64,000 nt of DNA from Kalmusia sp. IMI 367209 (GCA_027946365.1 JAPEUQ010000016.1:1033133-1097132); one strand, 5' to 3'; numbered from the stretch's first letter, positions 22,373 to 34,841 are shown. Notes: generated from the sequence alone by a model not told the origin. Translations and numbers: made by a program.

Positions 22373-25200
22373 CTTGAATTCTAGAGATATGGCTTTCTTT
22401 GCAATTGACGGACTGGTATACAAGTCAAACAAGAATACGGATTTCTCCGGTTGTGAATCTCGAGGATTTATAACACTCAAGTACAAGCCTTACAGGGCTG
22501 CCTAAAAGCTGCGATCGACATATCTATAGCAAGCCCCTTTCGCCATCCAGGGGCACAGGACGCCGTCAAAGTTTATGTACCGTTCGTCACTACCTCAATA
22601 TGTTTGCTCGCCGTTTCAATGATTTGCCACAAAGAACAGCAAATCAGAGCCTTGAGATCTGTCGGAATGGTAGATCTCATTGGAAAAGGGGGGAAGCAGG
22701 GATGGAGGGCGATCTTCCGAAAGAGGGAACTTTACCATGGCTGTGGGCTGGCGGTATGTTCAGATGCGGGCATGCCCTTTCTCAAAAAGATTGGCGACTT
22801 TACGTTTACGCATAGATCAGTCTGACAACAATTGCTGATTGATGGATCCTTGATAGGAACCTATGCCGATCGCGTTCGGCAAGGTCCGTGCAGCCTCTAG
22901 TACATTCAACTGACAGTACTGCTAGCTTGACAATGACTCGTGACATTTGCCGATGCCGAGCTGGCGCGCCCCGCTCTTCCACAAAGTCCAGCATAAGCAA
23001 GCGACGCGTGCGTCAAGAGCTGAACGTGTAACATCTCGCTTTGCTCACCGCTCACCACTCACCAGTAATTAGCCGCATGTGTACACTACTTATCATACGT
23101 GTGTTACTGCTTCAGATATGTGAATCCTATCCCTTTTCGCCGATCGGCAACACGACAATCGTAGCTTTCCGATCCACGGTGGGGCATTTGGGCATCCCTG
23201 AGATGCACGGTGGGGGTTTCGGTGATAGTACAGTGATCAGCGTTCACGTCCACGAAAAAAGTTAGGGCGCCTCAATATGCCAAAATGTTGTGAAATGCAG
23301 TTGACGTGCGATTCTGTGCGAATAGTGGAATTTTAGATCGGTGAGCCGCGCAGCACGATTAGCCTAAATAGAGTTAAACTTTGTCGCGGCGGTTCTTCGG
23401 GCATAACGAACGGAATGACAGGCGCAGTATGCTGTCAGGCCATATGTGTATGCGTTCAAACGAGTCTTATGTCACTACCAATGACGCGTCTTGGGGAACC
23501 TTCGCGGTGATTGCTATTCGCTGTGAAGATGGCCAGATGCAGGCTAGGGGGATAGGATGTGAAGCGGGTGGCTTGAGCGAGCCGCACTAGAGCTTGTCGC
23601 TTTACTTAGCGCTGACGCCGCAACATTGAGAAAATCTGGCGAGCTGCTCTTTGATATTGAATAAGACTTTTGACCTACTTTCTTTGCAAGCTTGCTGCAC
23701 TCGTGCAGATATATCGCCGCAAACCCCCAACCCCTTCCTGCATTGTTTTCCGTGTGTGCAGTTGTTTGATTCTAGCTTGTAGACAAACGGGAAAAGTGGG
23801 AAGACTGAGAATGTCACGGAGGACATGGGGAGGTGCGTTTCGACGTTGGCCAGGGAATTCTCGCTTGAAGGGTCAATGAAACCATGATAGGCCGTGATCG
23901 ATTCCTCTTACCCGTACGGTTCCCTGCACGTTATACTCTTTTCTTGCTGATATGACCAGCGATCCTTGGGCTTGGATATCAGTGTAGGAGATCGTGCGAT
24001 AGTGTTCCCACGAAATAACACTTTGTTTTCATCAGCAACCCACAAGCTGGTCCGGTGTAGTTTGCCCTTAAGCGAAATTGCTTTCTCATTTCCAAAAGTT
24101 CAAATGATTGACCTGCTCGGTAGAGTCTAAGAAGATGAGATTGCTAGACCTTTCAAGGTATGTTCGCCATCTGATCGAACCAGAGCACGTGATAATTGAC
24201 AAACTTGTCGGGTTTCCACACCCGAAGCTTGGGCAGTATCAAATGCAGGATGCAGATCAACAATCGATCGTATGATCCGAAACCCTCTGCCGAATGAACC
24301 GCCCCCGATACATCGCGAAACCTCCCGCTCCTAGATATTGCGGTTGATCATCTTGCCCCGCGTACACTGCTACCCTGCGCTGCTCTGCGATAGTACTACG
24401 TCAAATTGTTCGTGAGCTGTTTACTATTCAGCTTAGAAGCTTGATACGCGTAATAGACATTGCCGGAATACTTTCCTACTATACTTTGCAGACTTTGGAA
24501 GCTGTTGTGGATGCTTCTGCCCTAGGGCTTTCCTGCTGGACTTCGGGGATGGCATGATCCATTGCGGATATAAGCTGCAAATGGGGAAATGAATACTAGG
24601 ATTGGGAATGGCTGGGAGCGGGACAAGGAACTAAGTGAGTGGGATTCGAGAATTTGAAGCTAGGCTTAATGAGAAGCTTAACCTTGCATCGCAGGGATGA
24701 GAGTCACCTAATCAAATGTTATTTCGTCTCTAGAGAATATCATCAAACAACTATATTAGTTCTAGTAATATGACTTCTGCAAGGACCATGGTGACTCGAG
24801 AGCCACAAGACTGGTCTAGCTAAACAATGCTCTGACTTATGCTTATAAAATCTGTGAACGTTTGAAAAGCTTATCACGCTGACGAAAGATATTGGAGCCT
24901 TCGAGGAGGATGAACTTGAGGGATATTGGCTCTAACTGCGGAAATGGATAAAAATCAATGAGGAAGGGGTCGATGACGACTAGTCGCATGCTCCTATGCC
25001 TGCGACCGAGCCGGCTGAAGGGATTTATGACAGCTGAAAACTGAGCTGCAGAAACTCATCCTGGCCAAGCATACTGATTTGAAGTACGAAGTCAATGATT
25101 TCTCGGCAGCCTGCAAGCCCGAAAGCATTCATTTTGTTGCCCTTACCCCACCTCCTTCATACAAGTCATGGCTACCTAGGAAATGCTTGGCATGATGCAG
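22373..25200. other. Intergenic, no supported gene
   Basis: 2.8 kb. Several 60-75 codon ORFs occur on both strands but none has motifs, a signal peptide or splice sites that extend it. The proximal few hundred bases should hold the promoter of the PTH11-like gene. I see no repeat or transposon ends. Confidence 0.45.
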
Positions 25201-25602
25201 TTAGGAAATCAGCATAATTACCAGTAACGACCTTGAATTCAGCAGGGCTGTGACGTGATGAGAACGAGCGGTAATGGCGACCTGCCTGCCATCAGCGAGA
25301 CCAAATACGGAACATAGACTTTTTCGGTCACCAAGTTGTATAGTGGCGGATTTTTTGACACTCGATTTGGATATCAGACCGCTAATCGGAAGTTTCATCG
25401 GTATTTCTCACGATTTGACAACTACAACGTCGAGCGAGAGGATGGTGCAGTCATGCACGAGCAACTCCGCCTTCGCCTTTGATATCGATAACAGGCTTTC
25501 TGCTTTATCTTTCGCCGCGGGTGCCATTGCTTCTACGCCCACTGCATCATCAGCCGAGTCTACCTCTAGCGACAGATCTAGTGAGCTTAATTTTGAAGCC
25601 AC
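25201..25602 (-). pseudogene. Possible hypothetical gene with one in-frame stop
   Basis: Two stacked minus-strand ORFs are in the same frame and separated only by a TGA at 25,408-25,410; together they span 134 codons. The N-terminal part is Ala/Lys/Asp/Ser-rich and helical in look (AKDKAESLLSISKAKAELL), and the second part reads SVKKSATIQLGDRKSLCSVFG. A CGA-to-TGA change would explain the stop, which is a RIP-like transition. I recognise no family, and the plus strand is also open here, so this may be chance. Confidence 0.2.
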
Positions 25603-26069
25603 AGAGGTAATTTATGGTAGTGTAATTAGCAGCCACCTAAGAGTATCTTCGTATGGCTGACCTGGAGAAATACAGTCGACGATCTCCCTTGCATATAGTC
25701 GAATCTGGCGTAATGTTAAAAGCCCACATAAAAAATCCGATTGCATTGCGATATAGTCACTAGCCTTGAACTGATATCCGAAAGGCATTAGCTCGCTTCA
25801 GAACAAGAGCGACTTACCTTTTTCTCCTGCTGCTGCCTCCTAGCCATGCATGTCAGACACTATGATTTCAAGTTTCGCTAGCACCGGCAAGATTAATGGT
25901 ACGACGGTGCTACAGAAAGAGCGTATTCGCTATATATAATATACTTACCCGAAATTATGAACGTGAATGGAGATATACCCACCTAAAGGTGAAAAATGAG
26001 GAAGTATAAGAACAAGTAACAAGAAATGTATTGATACGTCCAAAAAAATATCAAATGCAGTTAACGCCA
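25603..26069. other. Intergenic
   Basis: 467 bp between the doubtful 25.4 kb ORF and the short-chain dehydrogenase. I see no ORF, repeat or regulatory motif of note; it includes the 3' flank of the dehydrogenase gene. Confidence 0.4.
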
Positions 26070-27092
26070 TTACCGAACCCATCCTTGCGTCCTCATTACC
26101 GCCGTAGTCCACTCCTCCAACCTCTCTGCAAGCTTTTCATCCTTCGCTGCACCACTTTGCCACCTGGGCTCCCCAAATCGCCGGAAAATCTCGAGATACG
26201 TGCCGCTCTGCTCCGCCTTCATATCCCGACTTGCCGCACAGAACAAACTGGTCCACGACCCCTTATCGGCAGGCCATATCAACCCAAATATGCGTACTAC
26301 CGAGAAAATATTCATCATGCTCGATCCTGACTCTCCCGCCGATGTGGCGAGGTTCGTCTCAACCAGACCTGGATGCACGGACGAAACCCAGATCTCACCC
26401 TCTCCGTTCCGCGCGCGGGGAGAGCCGGGGCCGTATTTCTTGTGCAAGGTGTTGGTGTGAAGAATGTCGGCGAGCTTGCTCTGTCCATACCGCGTCCACG
26501 GACCGCTATCCTCAAGTGATAGATCTTTGAAATTGATGCCGCCCTTGGGTGCGCCCAAGTGACCCGATGAAGTGAGGTTGACAATGCGCACGCTGCCAGG
26601 AGGAAGCGTCTTAGCAGTCTGCATCATCAGAGGAAGCAATTTATCTGTCAAAACCCAGTGTGCGAGGTAGTTGGTCTGCCACTGGGCCTCGTGACCATCT
26701 TTGGTCATTTCGAAGGGCGTTGCCATGATGCCTGCATTATTGACTAAGCCGTCCAGGGCTATTTCAAGGGTAAGGAAGTGCTTAGCGGCCGTGACGACGC
26801 TGGAGAGGTCCATGAGGTCCATGAGGAGGAGGTCGATGTTAGCTGATGAGTGCATTTGTTTGATGTTGGCGATCGCTTCTGTGCCCTTCTCTAGGGATCG
26901 GACGCACATGTAAACGTGGGCGCCGTGTTCTGCTAGGTAGGCTACGGTGTAGTACCCTCTGCGATTTGGTGAGGTCAGCGGTTCGGGCTTCGTATCGATA
27001 GGATAGAAGAAGACTTACATGCCGGAATTCCCACCTGTGACTAAAAAAACTTTGCCCTTGAGATTGGGGAGAGCATCGGGATGGAAAGTCAT
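26070..27092 (-). CDS. Short-chain dehydrogenase/reductase (retinol dehydrogenase-like)
   Basis: Exons 27,092-27,019 and 26,958-26,070 join across a 60 nt intron to 320 aa. Splicing restores the dinucleotide-binding motif TGGNSGIG, since TGGNSG is encoded in exon 1 and the Ile codon spans the junction. Other family landmarks are LVNNAG, the active-site Ser region (VNLTSSGH) and the catalytic YGQSK (YxxxK). The layout, including the C-terminal SVHPGLVETNL and the later WPADKGSWTSLFCA, matches fungal SDRs annotated as WW-domain oxidoreductase/retinol dehydrogenase-like. It would reduce or oxidise a carbonyl/alcohol with NAD(P)H in the cytosol; the substrate is not predictable. No operon-like partner. 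Confidence 0.9.
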
Positions 27093-27741
27093 GTTTGAAT
27101 GGAGTACTTGAGCCAATTTGTGAAGGCGTAATGCTAAGAAAGAGATAATTCTATGTCGTAGATCGAGTTAAACGTTTTTCAAGATATGAAAAGATGCGTC
27201 GAGCTAAGGCGCTGCCACGATCTCTATATTGGAGTTGCTGAACAACGTCCGAGTCACTTGCATGTAGAATGCTATTCTGAGCATCCAATATCGTAAGCCA
27301 ATTACATGACTCTTGAACCAATCACGTCACGTTTAAATTGGCCATATTGAAGTGATGAACCAATACGAGTTGAGCGAGCGGGTGAGCCAGCTGCATGAAG
27401 CATGGGCGTCAATGCTGAATTTTTAGTTGCTGTCGATTTTAGTCACCCTCAAGAGGTCACAACGTTGCGTTTGTCAATCAAGAGGGCTAGTGCGTTGTTG
27501 GAGCTTGTGATCCTGGTCCACATGGTGAGCAGGCTGCATGACGCTAGAATGGTTTTAGTTAGATGAGTTAATAGTGACCAATTATATCGGGCCATCTCAC
27601 AGCCCCCAGCTAGCCTCAGCCGCGGAGCAGGAGGCATCTCATGGTGAGCAGGCTGCATAAACCGTCTTGGTCGGCTCGAGGATACTTGCATCTTTCATCA
27701 CCAGATTCATCATCACCGCAATTCTAACGTCCGCTAGCATC
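27093..27741. promoter_or_regulatory. Divergent SDR/bZIP intergenic with a thrice-repeated motif
   Basis: 650 bp between divergent genes. The 19-base word CATGGTGAGCAGGCTGCAT occurs exactly at 27,531-27,549 and again at 27,640-27,658, and a near match, GTGAGCCAGCTGCAT, lies at 27,382-27,396. Spacing is about 149 and 109 bp, and all three copies point the same way. They could be operators of the bZIP gene downstream or a local duplication. No ORF in the gap is convincing. Confidence 0.4.
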
Positions 27742-28783
27742 ATGATTAGTATGTATCAGCCTACAGATTCAACTCCATCACGTATCCAGCTCGCGTCGAT
27801 GCCGCAATTGGCCGAGGTACGTACCCGGCCGCCTTCAGTCGCTGAGCGACGTGACTTACTCTCCGCGTGCAGGCGATAAGCAGGGAAGACAACTGGACTG
27901 GGACCAAGGATGCCGCAGCGCGCAGACGGGCACAGACTAGACTCAACACACGGGCATACAGTAAGGACTTGTTTTCTCCTTCGCCTGAATCAAGAACAGT
28001 CTGATCAAGGGGTACCGAATCATCGAAACTGACTGTCTAGTAGGGAAACGCAAAGCCCTAGCAAAGGAAGCCGAAATGTCTAGTGTCAAAACCGGAACAC
28101 TAATCAAATCAAAAGCGCTAGTGGAATGCTGGGACATTAAGCGGCAATCCATCTCCATCCTCCCCGCACTCCGTATTAAGCAACTATACAATGCGAGAGA
28201 TCCCCTCTTTCCAGGTAAACCTAGAAAATCTGAGTCTGACATTGTCTTTCCCCTCTGTCCAGATCACCTCATCACACTCCTCCAATTCAATGCCCTCCGC
28301 GCCATGGCCGTCAATCGCTCTCTCATCTTAGGCATACTCGTCACGCCGCTCGACTGTGATGAGGAAACTATCCACGTCCTGCCCCACCCTAAGAAGCCTG
28401 AACTACTCCCTTCAACACTCATACCCACCACCCTTCAACAAACCGTGCCTCACGGCGACTGGATCGATATGTTTCCCTGTCCCGAGGTCCGGGATCGCTT
28501 GATTCAGGCCGCCGGCACGTTCGATGAGGACGAGCTGTGGTCCGACTGTAGCGGCGGGCTATACGAGGGCTACCCCGACGATGAGGTCGAGCGTCGCGGT
28601 ATCATCGCGTGGTCGCCGCCCTGGGACATTACGGGGTGGGAGATGTCAGCAGGGTTTTTGAGGAAATGGGGTTGGTTGGTTAAAGGAGTGCCTAGGGTAT
28701 TAGAGTCAACGAATCGGTGGCGGATGGAGAGAGGCGAGGCGCCATTTATTCATATCGACTGCACATTACATACAACTATATGA
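27742..28783 (+). CDS. bZIP transcription factor with DUF3425 domain
   Basis: Exons 27,742-27,816, 27,873-27,960 and 28,044-28,783 join in frame to 300 aa with introns of 56 and 83 nt. Splicing assembles the basic region: TKDAAARRRAQTRLNTRAY ends exon 2 and RKRKALAKEAEM starts exon 3, so the N-x7-R core of the bZIP DNA-binding region spans the second junction. The leucine zipper is short or poorly formed, as is usual in this family. The C-terminal two thirds is DUF3425: HLITLLQFNALRAM, VPHGDWIDMFPCPEVRDRLI, FDEDELWSDCSGGLYEGY and WDITGWEMSAGFLRKWGW. This is a fungal regulator class with poorly known targets. Confidence 0.88.
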
Positions 28784-29999
28784 CCTTTGGTATCTAGCGG
28801 CCTTATGATATTCATCCAAGCCAGATGCTTATCGCATTAGATAGCCTACCAATGCTAGACGCCAAGGGTGATGCACTCCTCAGAGCTACTACACAGAAGT
28901 GACGGAGGCGACGAAGTGCGGTGAATGTTTGCGCGAAGAATGGCTCAAGTAAAGTTGCCAGTCCAAAAATTCAAGCGATATGCTTCTGACCTGCTTTGAA
29001 AAAAACAATAAGACTTGCTATAATGACAACATGATACTACCTGCTCACTCAAACATAAACAACAAAGTTGCTCGAGAAGATTTGAATGGTTGAGGATCGA
29101 CTTGATCGTGCCGCCACACTGTAATCTTACAATCCATCAAGACCGTGATAACGCTGTCGAGGGTAGACGTTTTTACTAGCAAGAAGAGCCGCTGCTCTCG
29201 TCTCACATATAGCGAGACTATACTAGGAGAAGTTCCAAGCCGTTTTTTATACGACCTAGAGCTTGTACTGCCAGGAAGTAATTTTTTGAAGAGATTAGCC
29301 AGGGTAACCCGCTACTATGAACTTTACCTTGATCGCTTGTAGGCGCTGTAGTCAAATTTGCAACCCTAACCCTAAGCCTTCACCGTGCCTGCTCATTGGG
29401 CGGACAAATCCACAACCCTCTTTAGTGCGTACATATTTGGTCATCTATTGCAATGTTCCATCGCACCCAGAAAGACAAGGATAAACGTAGAGCATGAAGC
29501 GTACCCGTAGCATTCCTCTGTGGAAAGGGAGTCTCAATGGACAACCGTAGGATGCTATGAGGATTCTCCTCCACGTGATTCAGAAGAGTGAGCGAATTCT
29601 TGTCACGTCATAGATCATATTTTCGGTAGCTTGAGAAGCTATGTCTGAATTTCGTGATACCTATCCTGGACGGCCTCAGGTTCTTTAGGCAGCCGCCTGA
29701 GCGTGGCGAGAAGACAAGTGAACAATTTGATCTTCTTATTAACATCCATCGTAAATCGCCTGCTGCATTTCTGAAGTTCGTCTTTGCAAATCTGACCATA
29801 GCTTACTTCGTTGAAGATCTCTTTGAAATTCACGAATTAGTGATTATTATAAGGATGGGCTGAGTGAGAATGAATACATTCCTTTTATGGATTAGTATGA
29901 TTAAAAGTTATACTGAAACCGAGCTTGCCAATAGTTCTAGCATTCTTAGTAAAGGGCGCATAGCTGGCCTTTCTTAAATCTGTAATCTTTATAGGGTAC
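28784..29999. other. Intergenic with a short telomere-like tract
   Basis: 1.2 kb without a supported gene. Near 29,361-29,375 the plus strand reads AACCCTAACCCTAAGCC, about two and a half telomeric-type units. A minus-strand 64-codon ORF at 29,639-29,833 is Lys/Glu-rich but has no motif I recognise. Confidence 0.4.
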
Positions 30000-31530
30000 T
30001 AAGCAGACTCCTGCATCCAAGCAACACTACCATTGATACCCTCGTGGATTCTGCCGTTTAGATAGCCGAGACACCAGTATTGTAAATGCCACCAGAACCC
30101 ATCTTCGCGCGCCATACCTCTTCTCCACTTTCAAAATCGTACGCCACAACATACCAAATATATTCGCCTTAATTGGCAAGCTCGTAGTCCTGTATGTATA
30201 TGTAGAACAATCTAGAGCGGGTAGGGAGCGTCGAAATGGTCAGACGTACAGGAAGGTCCCAGACGAAGCTGTAGGTGGCGTCGTCAGATACATCAATGCG
30301 AATAGCACCAGGAGCCATCATGCTTATGTTGTTCTGCGCACCGTTAATTTCGCTCTCTCGCCACCAAAGCTCTAGGGCGAGTTGTAGCTATTCGAGATTA
30401 TAGCGCTGTATCGGGTGTCGCCAGAGTAGGTAATCAGCCACGCCTCGTTGGCGCCGGCATTGGACTCGAATAGAGGATATGACCAAACCAGAGCGGTGTT
30501 TCCCTTGGCAAACTCTTCTAGCTGACGATACACGACGAGGTTGATTCGAGTGTCGGCATTATTGGTGATCACGACGTACTTATGGCCAATCAGGGGAGAT
30601 GATGGGGCCGGAGCGGCGAGATAGACCTCCGGCTTTCATACCGCTACCGGCGAATTAAATCTCGTTGTAGACGGTGGTACTGCTGTCGGTGCCGGCTTGG
30701 AATGCATGAAAGCCACCGGACGCATTAGCGTGGTCCTTCTTGCCAGCAGCACCAGTGACGAGGTATATGGCTTTATTGTTGATAGCCATACTGTTCTCGG
30801 CTATTTGGTCTTGAAGGAGGATAGTGTGCACGGTGTTGTCCGTCTGTACGTAGCCGAGATTGGTGATATTGGGACCCTCAAGGCCGAAGAGCGGGAGAGT
30901 ATGGTGGAGAATCACAGGTTTCCATCGGGTTGTAGCCGACGGTAGCGATGATTTAGTTGTCAGTCATAGTACCAGAGAGGTCGACCTCGCGGACCTGTTC
31001 GAAAGAACCGCTTCCGTCAACAGTCTTGACCAATTCGAAGTCAACGATAAAGCCCTCCTGCGTGGGGATTGTGACACGGCCATCAACGACCTGCCAGTAG
31101 GTAGCGAAAGCATGGTGATTAGGAGCGGACTACTCAGAAATAGGTTCGAGCGTCCATTTATCAAGAGCAGCAAGGCAGAAGTAAACAGGATCACTGCTGT
31201 GGGCCAAGGAAACCAAGACGTGAGAATCATTAGTAGCCTCCTCCCAGAACATCTAGGCAGAGAGAGTGCTGAAACCAAAGCCTTGGGGGTTATTACGCAG
31301 CGGACCAGCCCAATCGTCTGTGCGAGTGTTGGCTCCATCAATATAAGCACCGCGGGCATTCGGAACGAATATAGGACGCTCTGGGAGACTGATGCCTATA
31401 TAAGGTCTTCCAATGGAAGAAGGTGCGGAGGGATAATGACAGTCTGGATTTCTGGTGTTTTGGGACTGTGTTGAAGCTGTATGCCGAACGGGCTTCGAGA
31501 CCTGGAAAATAAGCAGAAGAAATTGACAAA
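30000..31530 (-). pseudogene. Decayed secreted beta-propeller-like (quinoprotein-type) protein
   Basis: Minus-strand segments in at least three frames line up as one fungal protein: SSIGRPYIGISLPERPIFVP, then NARGAYIDGANTRTDDWAGP near 31,300-31,420; YWQVVDGRVTIPTQEGFIVD near 31,050; GYVQTDNTVHTILLQDQIAE and NKAIYLVTGAAGKKDHANAS at 30,720-30,860; then HKYVVITNNADTRINLVVYR near 30,560. Intact homologues, as I remember the family, are secreted proteins with repeated propeller blades. Here several in-frame TAG/TAA codons and shifts near 30,910 and 30,650 kill the frame. It lies upstream-to-downstream beside the deacetylase on the same strand, which also carries frameshifts, so the two may have been lost together. 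Ends are approximate. Confidence 0.6.
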
Positions 31531-31898
31531 TAGACAGATCATCTTACGACATGTACCACCACGAGGTATGCGGTAGCGTACCGAATGACCGCGAAAAGGA
31601 ATGCATATATCGATTGTTGGACAAAAGCGGTGATCTAAAGAGTGTGGTGAATCAAGATTCGGGTGTCACTTCCAGAACTATTACAATGTAGAAATTCTCT
31701 CTTTCAACTTTTACTCTGTATATATTCAGTGGTGGGTCATATTAAGCATGCTATTGTATTTTAAAAACGTATAAATATTCGTAACCATAAATACTCGTGC
31801 TGGGCTCATATAGCAGAGTCACGGTCGTCTACAATGTCACCTCCACGTTTCTCCCACGAACGCATCCTGGCAAGTGTGAATATGCACCACCTTATCTC
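31531..31898. other. Short intergenic, AT-rich
   Basis: 368 bp between the propeller relic and the 3' end of the deacetylase. It is AT-rich around 31,680-31,790 and probably holds the deacetylase 3' UTR and terminator. No ORF or repeat is supported. Confidence 0.4.
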
Positions 31899-34073
31899 TT
31901 ATGACACAATAGAGTTGCTTGAGCTACTCGAGATGGCAGAACTGGTAGAGTCACCCGAGCCGACGATGCTGCTAGAAACAAGGGAACTGCTAGGCACGGT
32001 TCTGCTACTCAGCTCAGAAGACTCAGAAAAACTGCTTGGAGCAGTTGAACCCGCAATTTGGACGCCGAATGACGTTGTGGCAGCACCCGAACTGCTAGGA
32101 GAAGCTGTGACGGAGCTACTAGATACGATCGTATCAGAAATGGAACTGCTCGATGATGCGACAACTGTGCTTGAAGAAGTCGCAGAAGAACTGACGGATG
32201 ATGTAGCAAACAGTACCCCATTGGTAAGAGAACCACTGGAAGTTGGCGAAACAGAGGGTACTGCTTGAAACTACAGCGGAACTGCTCGGTGAGACTGAAC
32301 TGCTTAGTGCTGCTGCTACGTTTGGTGCCGTACTAGAGCTGCTCGATGAGGTTTCAATAGCACTGATGCTAGAAAGCGACACGGGACGTGACGTGCTCGT
32401 TCCCACGGTCGAGGAGAAAATCGAGCTCGATGAGGATGAAGAGATGATACCTGTGCAAGTGCCAAAAGCTGATTGACAGCCAGACGAAGCAGCGCAGTAA
32501 TCGCTTGTAGTTCCGCAATTGCCGTACTTGCTGCAGCAATATCCGGTCTTGCAGATGTAGCCCGTATTGTTACCCTTCCCAACATCTCCGCATGTACCGT
32601 CCGGTGTGACGCTTCCGCGTCCGGGAAGAGGATCGCATTTTCCAAAGGCACTTTGACAAACTGTGGCAGCACAGTAATCAGAGGTGGTGCCACAATTCCC
32701 GTACTTGCTACAGCATGCGCCCGTCTTGCAAATGTAGCCTTTATTTTTCCCACTGCCTTGGTTTCCACATGTACCGTCAGGTGTGGTGCTTCCCGGGCCG
32801 AGCGACGAGGTTGCTGCTTTTGACGATGATGTAGTTGTAGTTGTAGCAACGACCTCAGTGTTAGACACTGTCCGGGAAGGTATGACAGTCGCAGTATTAC
32901 TGTTGGCAGCTTCGTCGCGGTATGAGGACGTGGAAACTGCAGCACTGCACAATCCCAAAAGCGGGCTGGCAGACGCTTGGAGCGCAATAGTCTGAGCCGC
33001 TTCCGCAGTTTCCATACTTACTGCAGCATCTACCACCATTTGGAGGGCAGGTCCAACCCATGTTGTTGCCAGCATTGATGTTGCCGCACCTTCCATTGAG
33101 GGAATAGACTACAGTGGGTTCCGGTTCAGCGCTGGAAGTCTTTACACAAATCAGTCAATGTCGCAATTGTGTGGCCTAGCACCTACGTACTGCACTTGGA
33201 TCGCGGACTGAACGATATAAATTCGTATCTTGTAGGCAATCCGCAACAGTAACAGCTGATGCTTGTCAGTACGTGCGCCCAATATTCTGAAGATCGGGGC
33301 TCTCACTTTTCAGGCCTCTATTCTTGACCACCTCTATCATGTAGTCGATGAGCACGCCATGAGTCCACACTTCTTGCTCATGGGATTCAACGATAGTGTA
33401 ACCGGTGTCAAGACCATCAGTGAACAGTTTCTTTGCTGTTTCGATCCCGGATTCAGACTGGTACTCCCAATCCTTAGTGTTCAGGTCGCCGATAATGACA
33501 TGGTACTGGAGATCCTTCAGAACCTGAAGTGCCTGCGCATTGACTGAGAGAAATGGTGGACGCATGTAGTAGGGGAAGTAGCCGAGAATGTTCACCATCG
33601 CTTCCTCGAGCAAAATCATCTCTTGCTTGACCTCATCGGCAGTCAGAGTAGCAAGATCCTTGTGGCTCCACCTGGTAGGGTTGATGAGCGTGAATTTTTC
33701 GAAATGTACTGTTATAGCTTACGTATGTGACCCAATCTGATGTCCCATATTGATCATTCTTCGCAGAGTGGAATTATAATCGTATATGTTTCCTTTATTT
33801 GCTCCATTGATGAACCAAGTGGCTGTGAAGCCGGCAGCCTGCATACTAAAGCCATCATCAGCATTGCCGAACGAATTGTGCCTTCTAAAACTTAACATAC
33901 CGATCAAGGATGTCCTCAGAATAGATCCATGGCCCGTCATCGAAGCCTGGGGCAATGACACCCGGCTTAGTACATTGGTAAATTTGCAAACCGAAAGGAA
34001 CAGCGGAGACAACGGGAAGCAGCGCAGCAACTGCACCGAGAGCGCGGGCCACACCGCCGAATTTCGGACTCAT
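31899..34073 (-). pseudogene. Secreted polysaccharide (chitin) deacetylase with three CBM18 modules, frameshifted
   Basis: Exons 34,073-33,901, 33,845-33,723, 33,671-33,307, 33,255-33,191 and 33,139 onward join in frame through four 51-55 nt introns. Order: signal peptide (about 1-24), NodB deacetylase domain with the metal/catalytic motifs FDDGPW and HQIGSHTWSH, then chitin-binding CBM18 modules (GRCGNINAGNNMGWTCPPNG, GTCGNQGSGKNKGYICKTGA and GTCGDVGKGNNTGYICKTGY, each with CCSKYGNCG), then a Ser/Thr-rich tail. The deacetylase and first CBM18 are in one frame, but a one-base shift at the T4/G3 run (32,954-32,960) moves modules 2-3 to another frame, and a second shift near 32,255-32,275 moves the Ser-rich tail again. 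The final stop is then at 31,899. Either the gene is dying or the assembly has two indels. The catalytic domain itself is undamaged. Confidence 0.75.
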
Positions 34074-34841
34074 GCCTGCGGCTGGTTCAGATACGCCAAG
34101 AATTGAAACAATCCCAGTGCTGTGGTTGAAACAAAGTGATCGACGAGATTGTGTCACCTCGGGGCTAGACACGGTATCACTGCAGTGTGATTGCGAGAGG
34201 GCCCACAGCTTGCTTAAATGCACTCCAGGTCTTTGCAAAGTCATGCGCATAGACTTCGAGACACGCGAAGGCGTACGTAGTTATTGAAATTCCAGCTGAA
34301 TTATTGTGTCTAGATCTCATATAGACCATGCTTGAGCGCACTTTCGCCGCAGAATGGAAATACTAGGCGAGAGGGATTAAGCGCATACGCTTCAGGAGTC
34401 GAGACTCCTGTCGGAGTCGACGAGCTAGAATCGCCGCTTAACTATGGGGAGAATAGTTCCCTAGATCAAGCGCCACAAGTAGGGTGAGTTTCCCATGATT
34501 CCACGTGTTCAGCTGACCGCTGCCTGGAGTAGGGCTGCCTAGGGCACGGATGGCAAGACAAGATTTACTAATATGATTGCAAACTTCGCCCCACAGGCCA
34601 AAATGGAACACAAGCTCGCTCTATCCCATTGACAGCCTTTTACCGCGTGGTCGTGGTCTTGAACATTGTTCAAATTCAAATCCAATTTTGCGGCGCAAAA
34701 AAGCGTAGCTGAATATTGTCGAGTGGGTTACATCTAATTAAACCATTAACAACTATTGGTATCATATTACATCTAGAACGCCAAAATCTTTTAAAACGCC
34801 TGACGCTAATTGCAAAATCGGTGATCATGATACAGATTGAG
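34074..34841. other. Intergenic between synthase and deacetylase
   Basis: 768 bp between two same-strand genes: it holds the deacetylase promoter and the 3' end of the GT2 gene. I see no ORF with motifs. The spacing means separate transcripts, as normal in fungi. Confidence 0.45.

Noticed and set aside
31834..32268. Plus-strand 144-codon ORF rich in Leu/Glu
   Set aside because: It is the antisense shadow of the Ser-rich tail of the deacetylase; AGC/TCT codons read backwards give Leu/Glu repeats.
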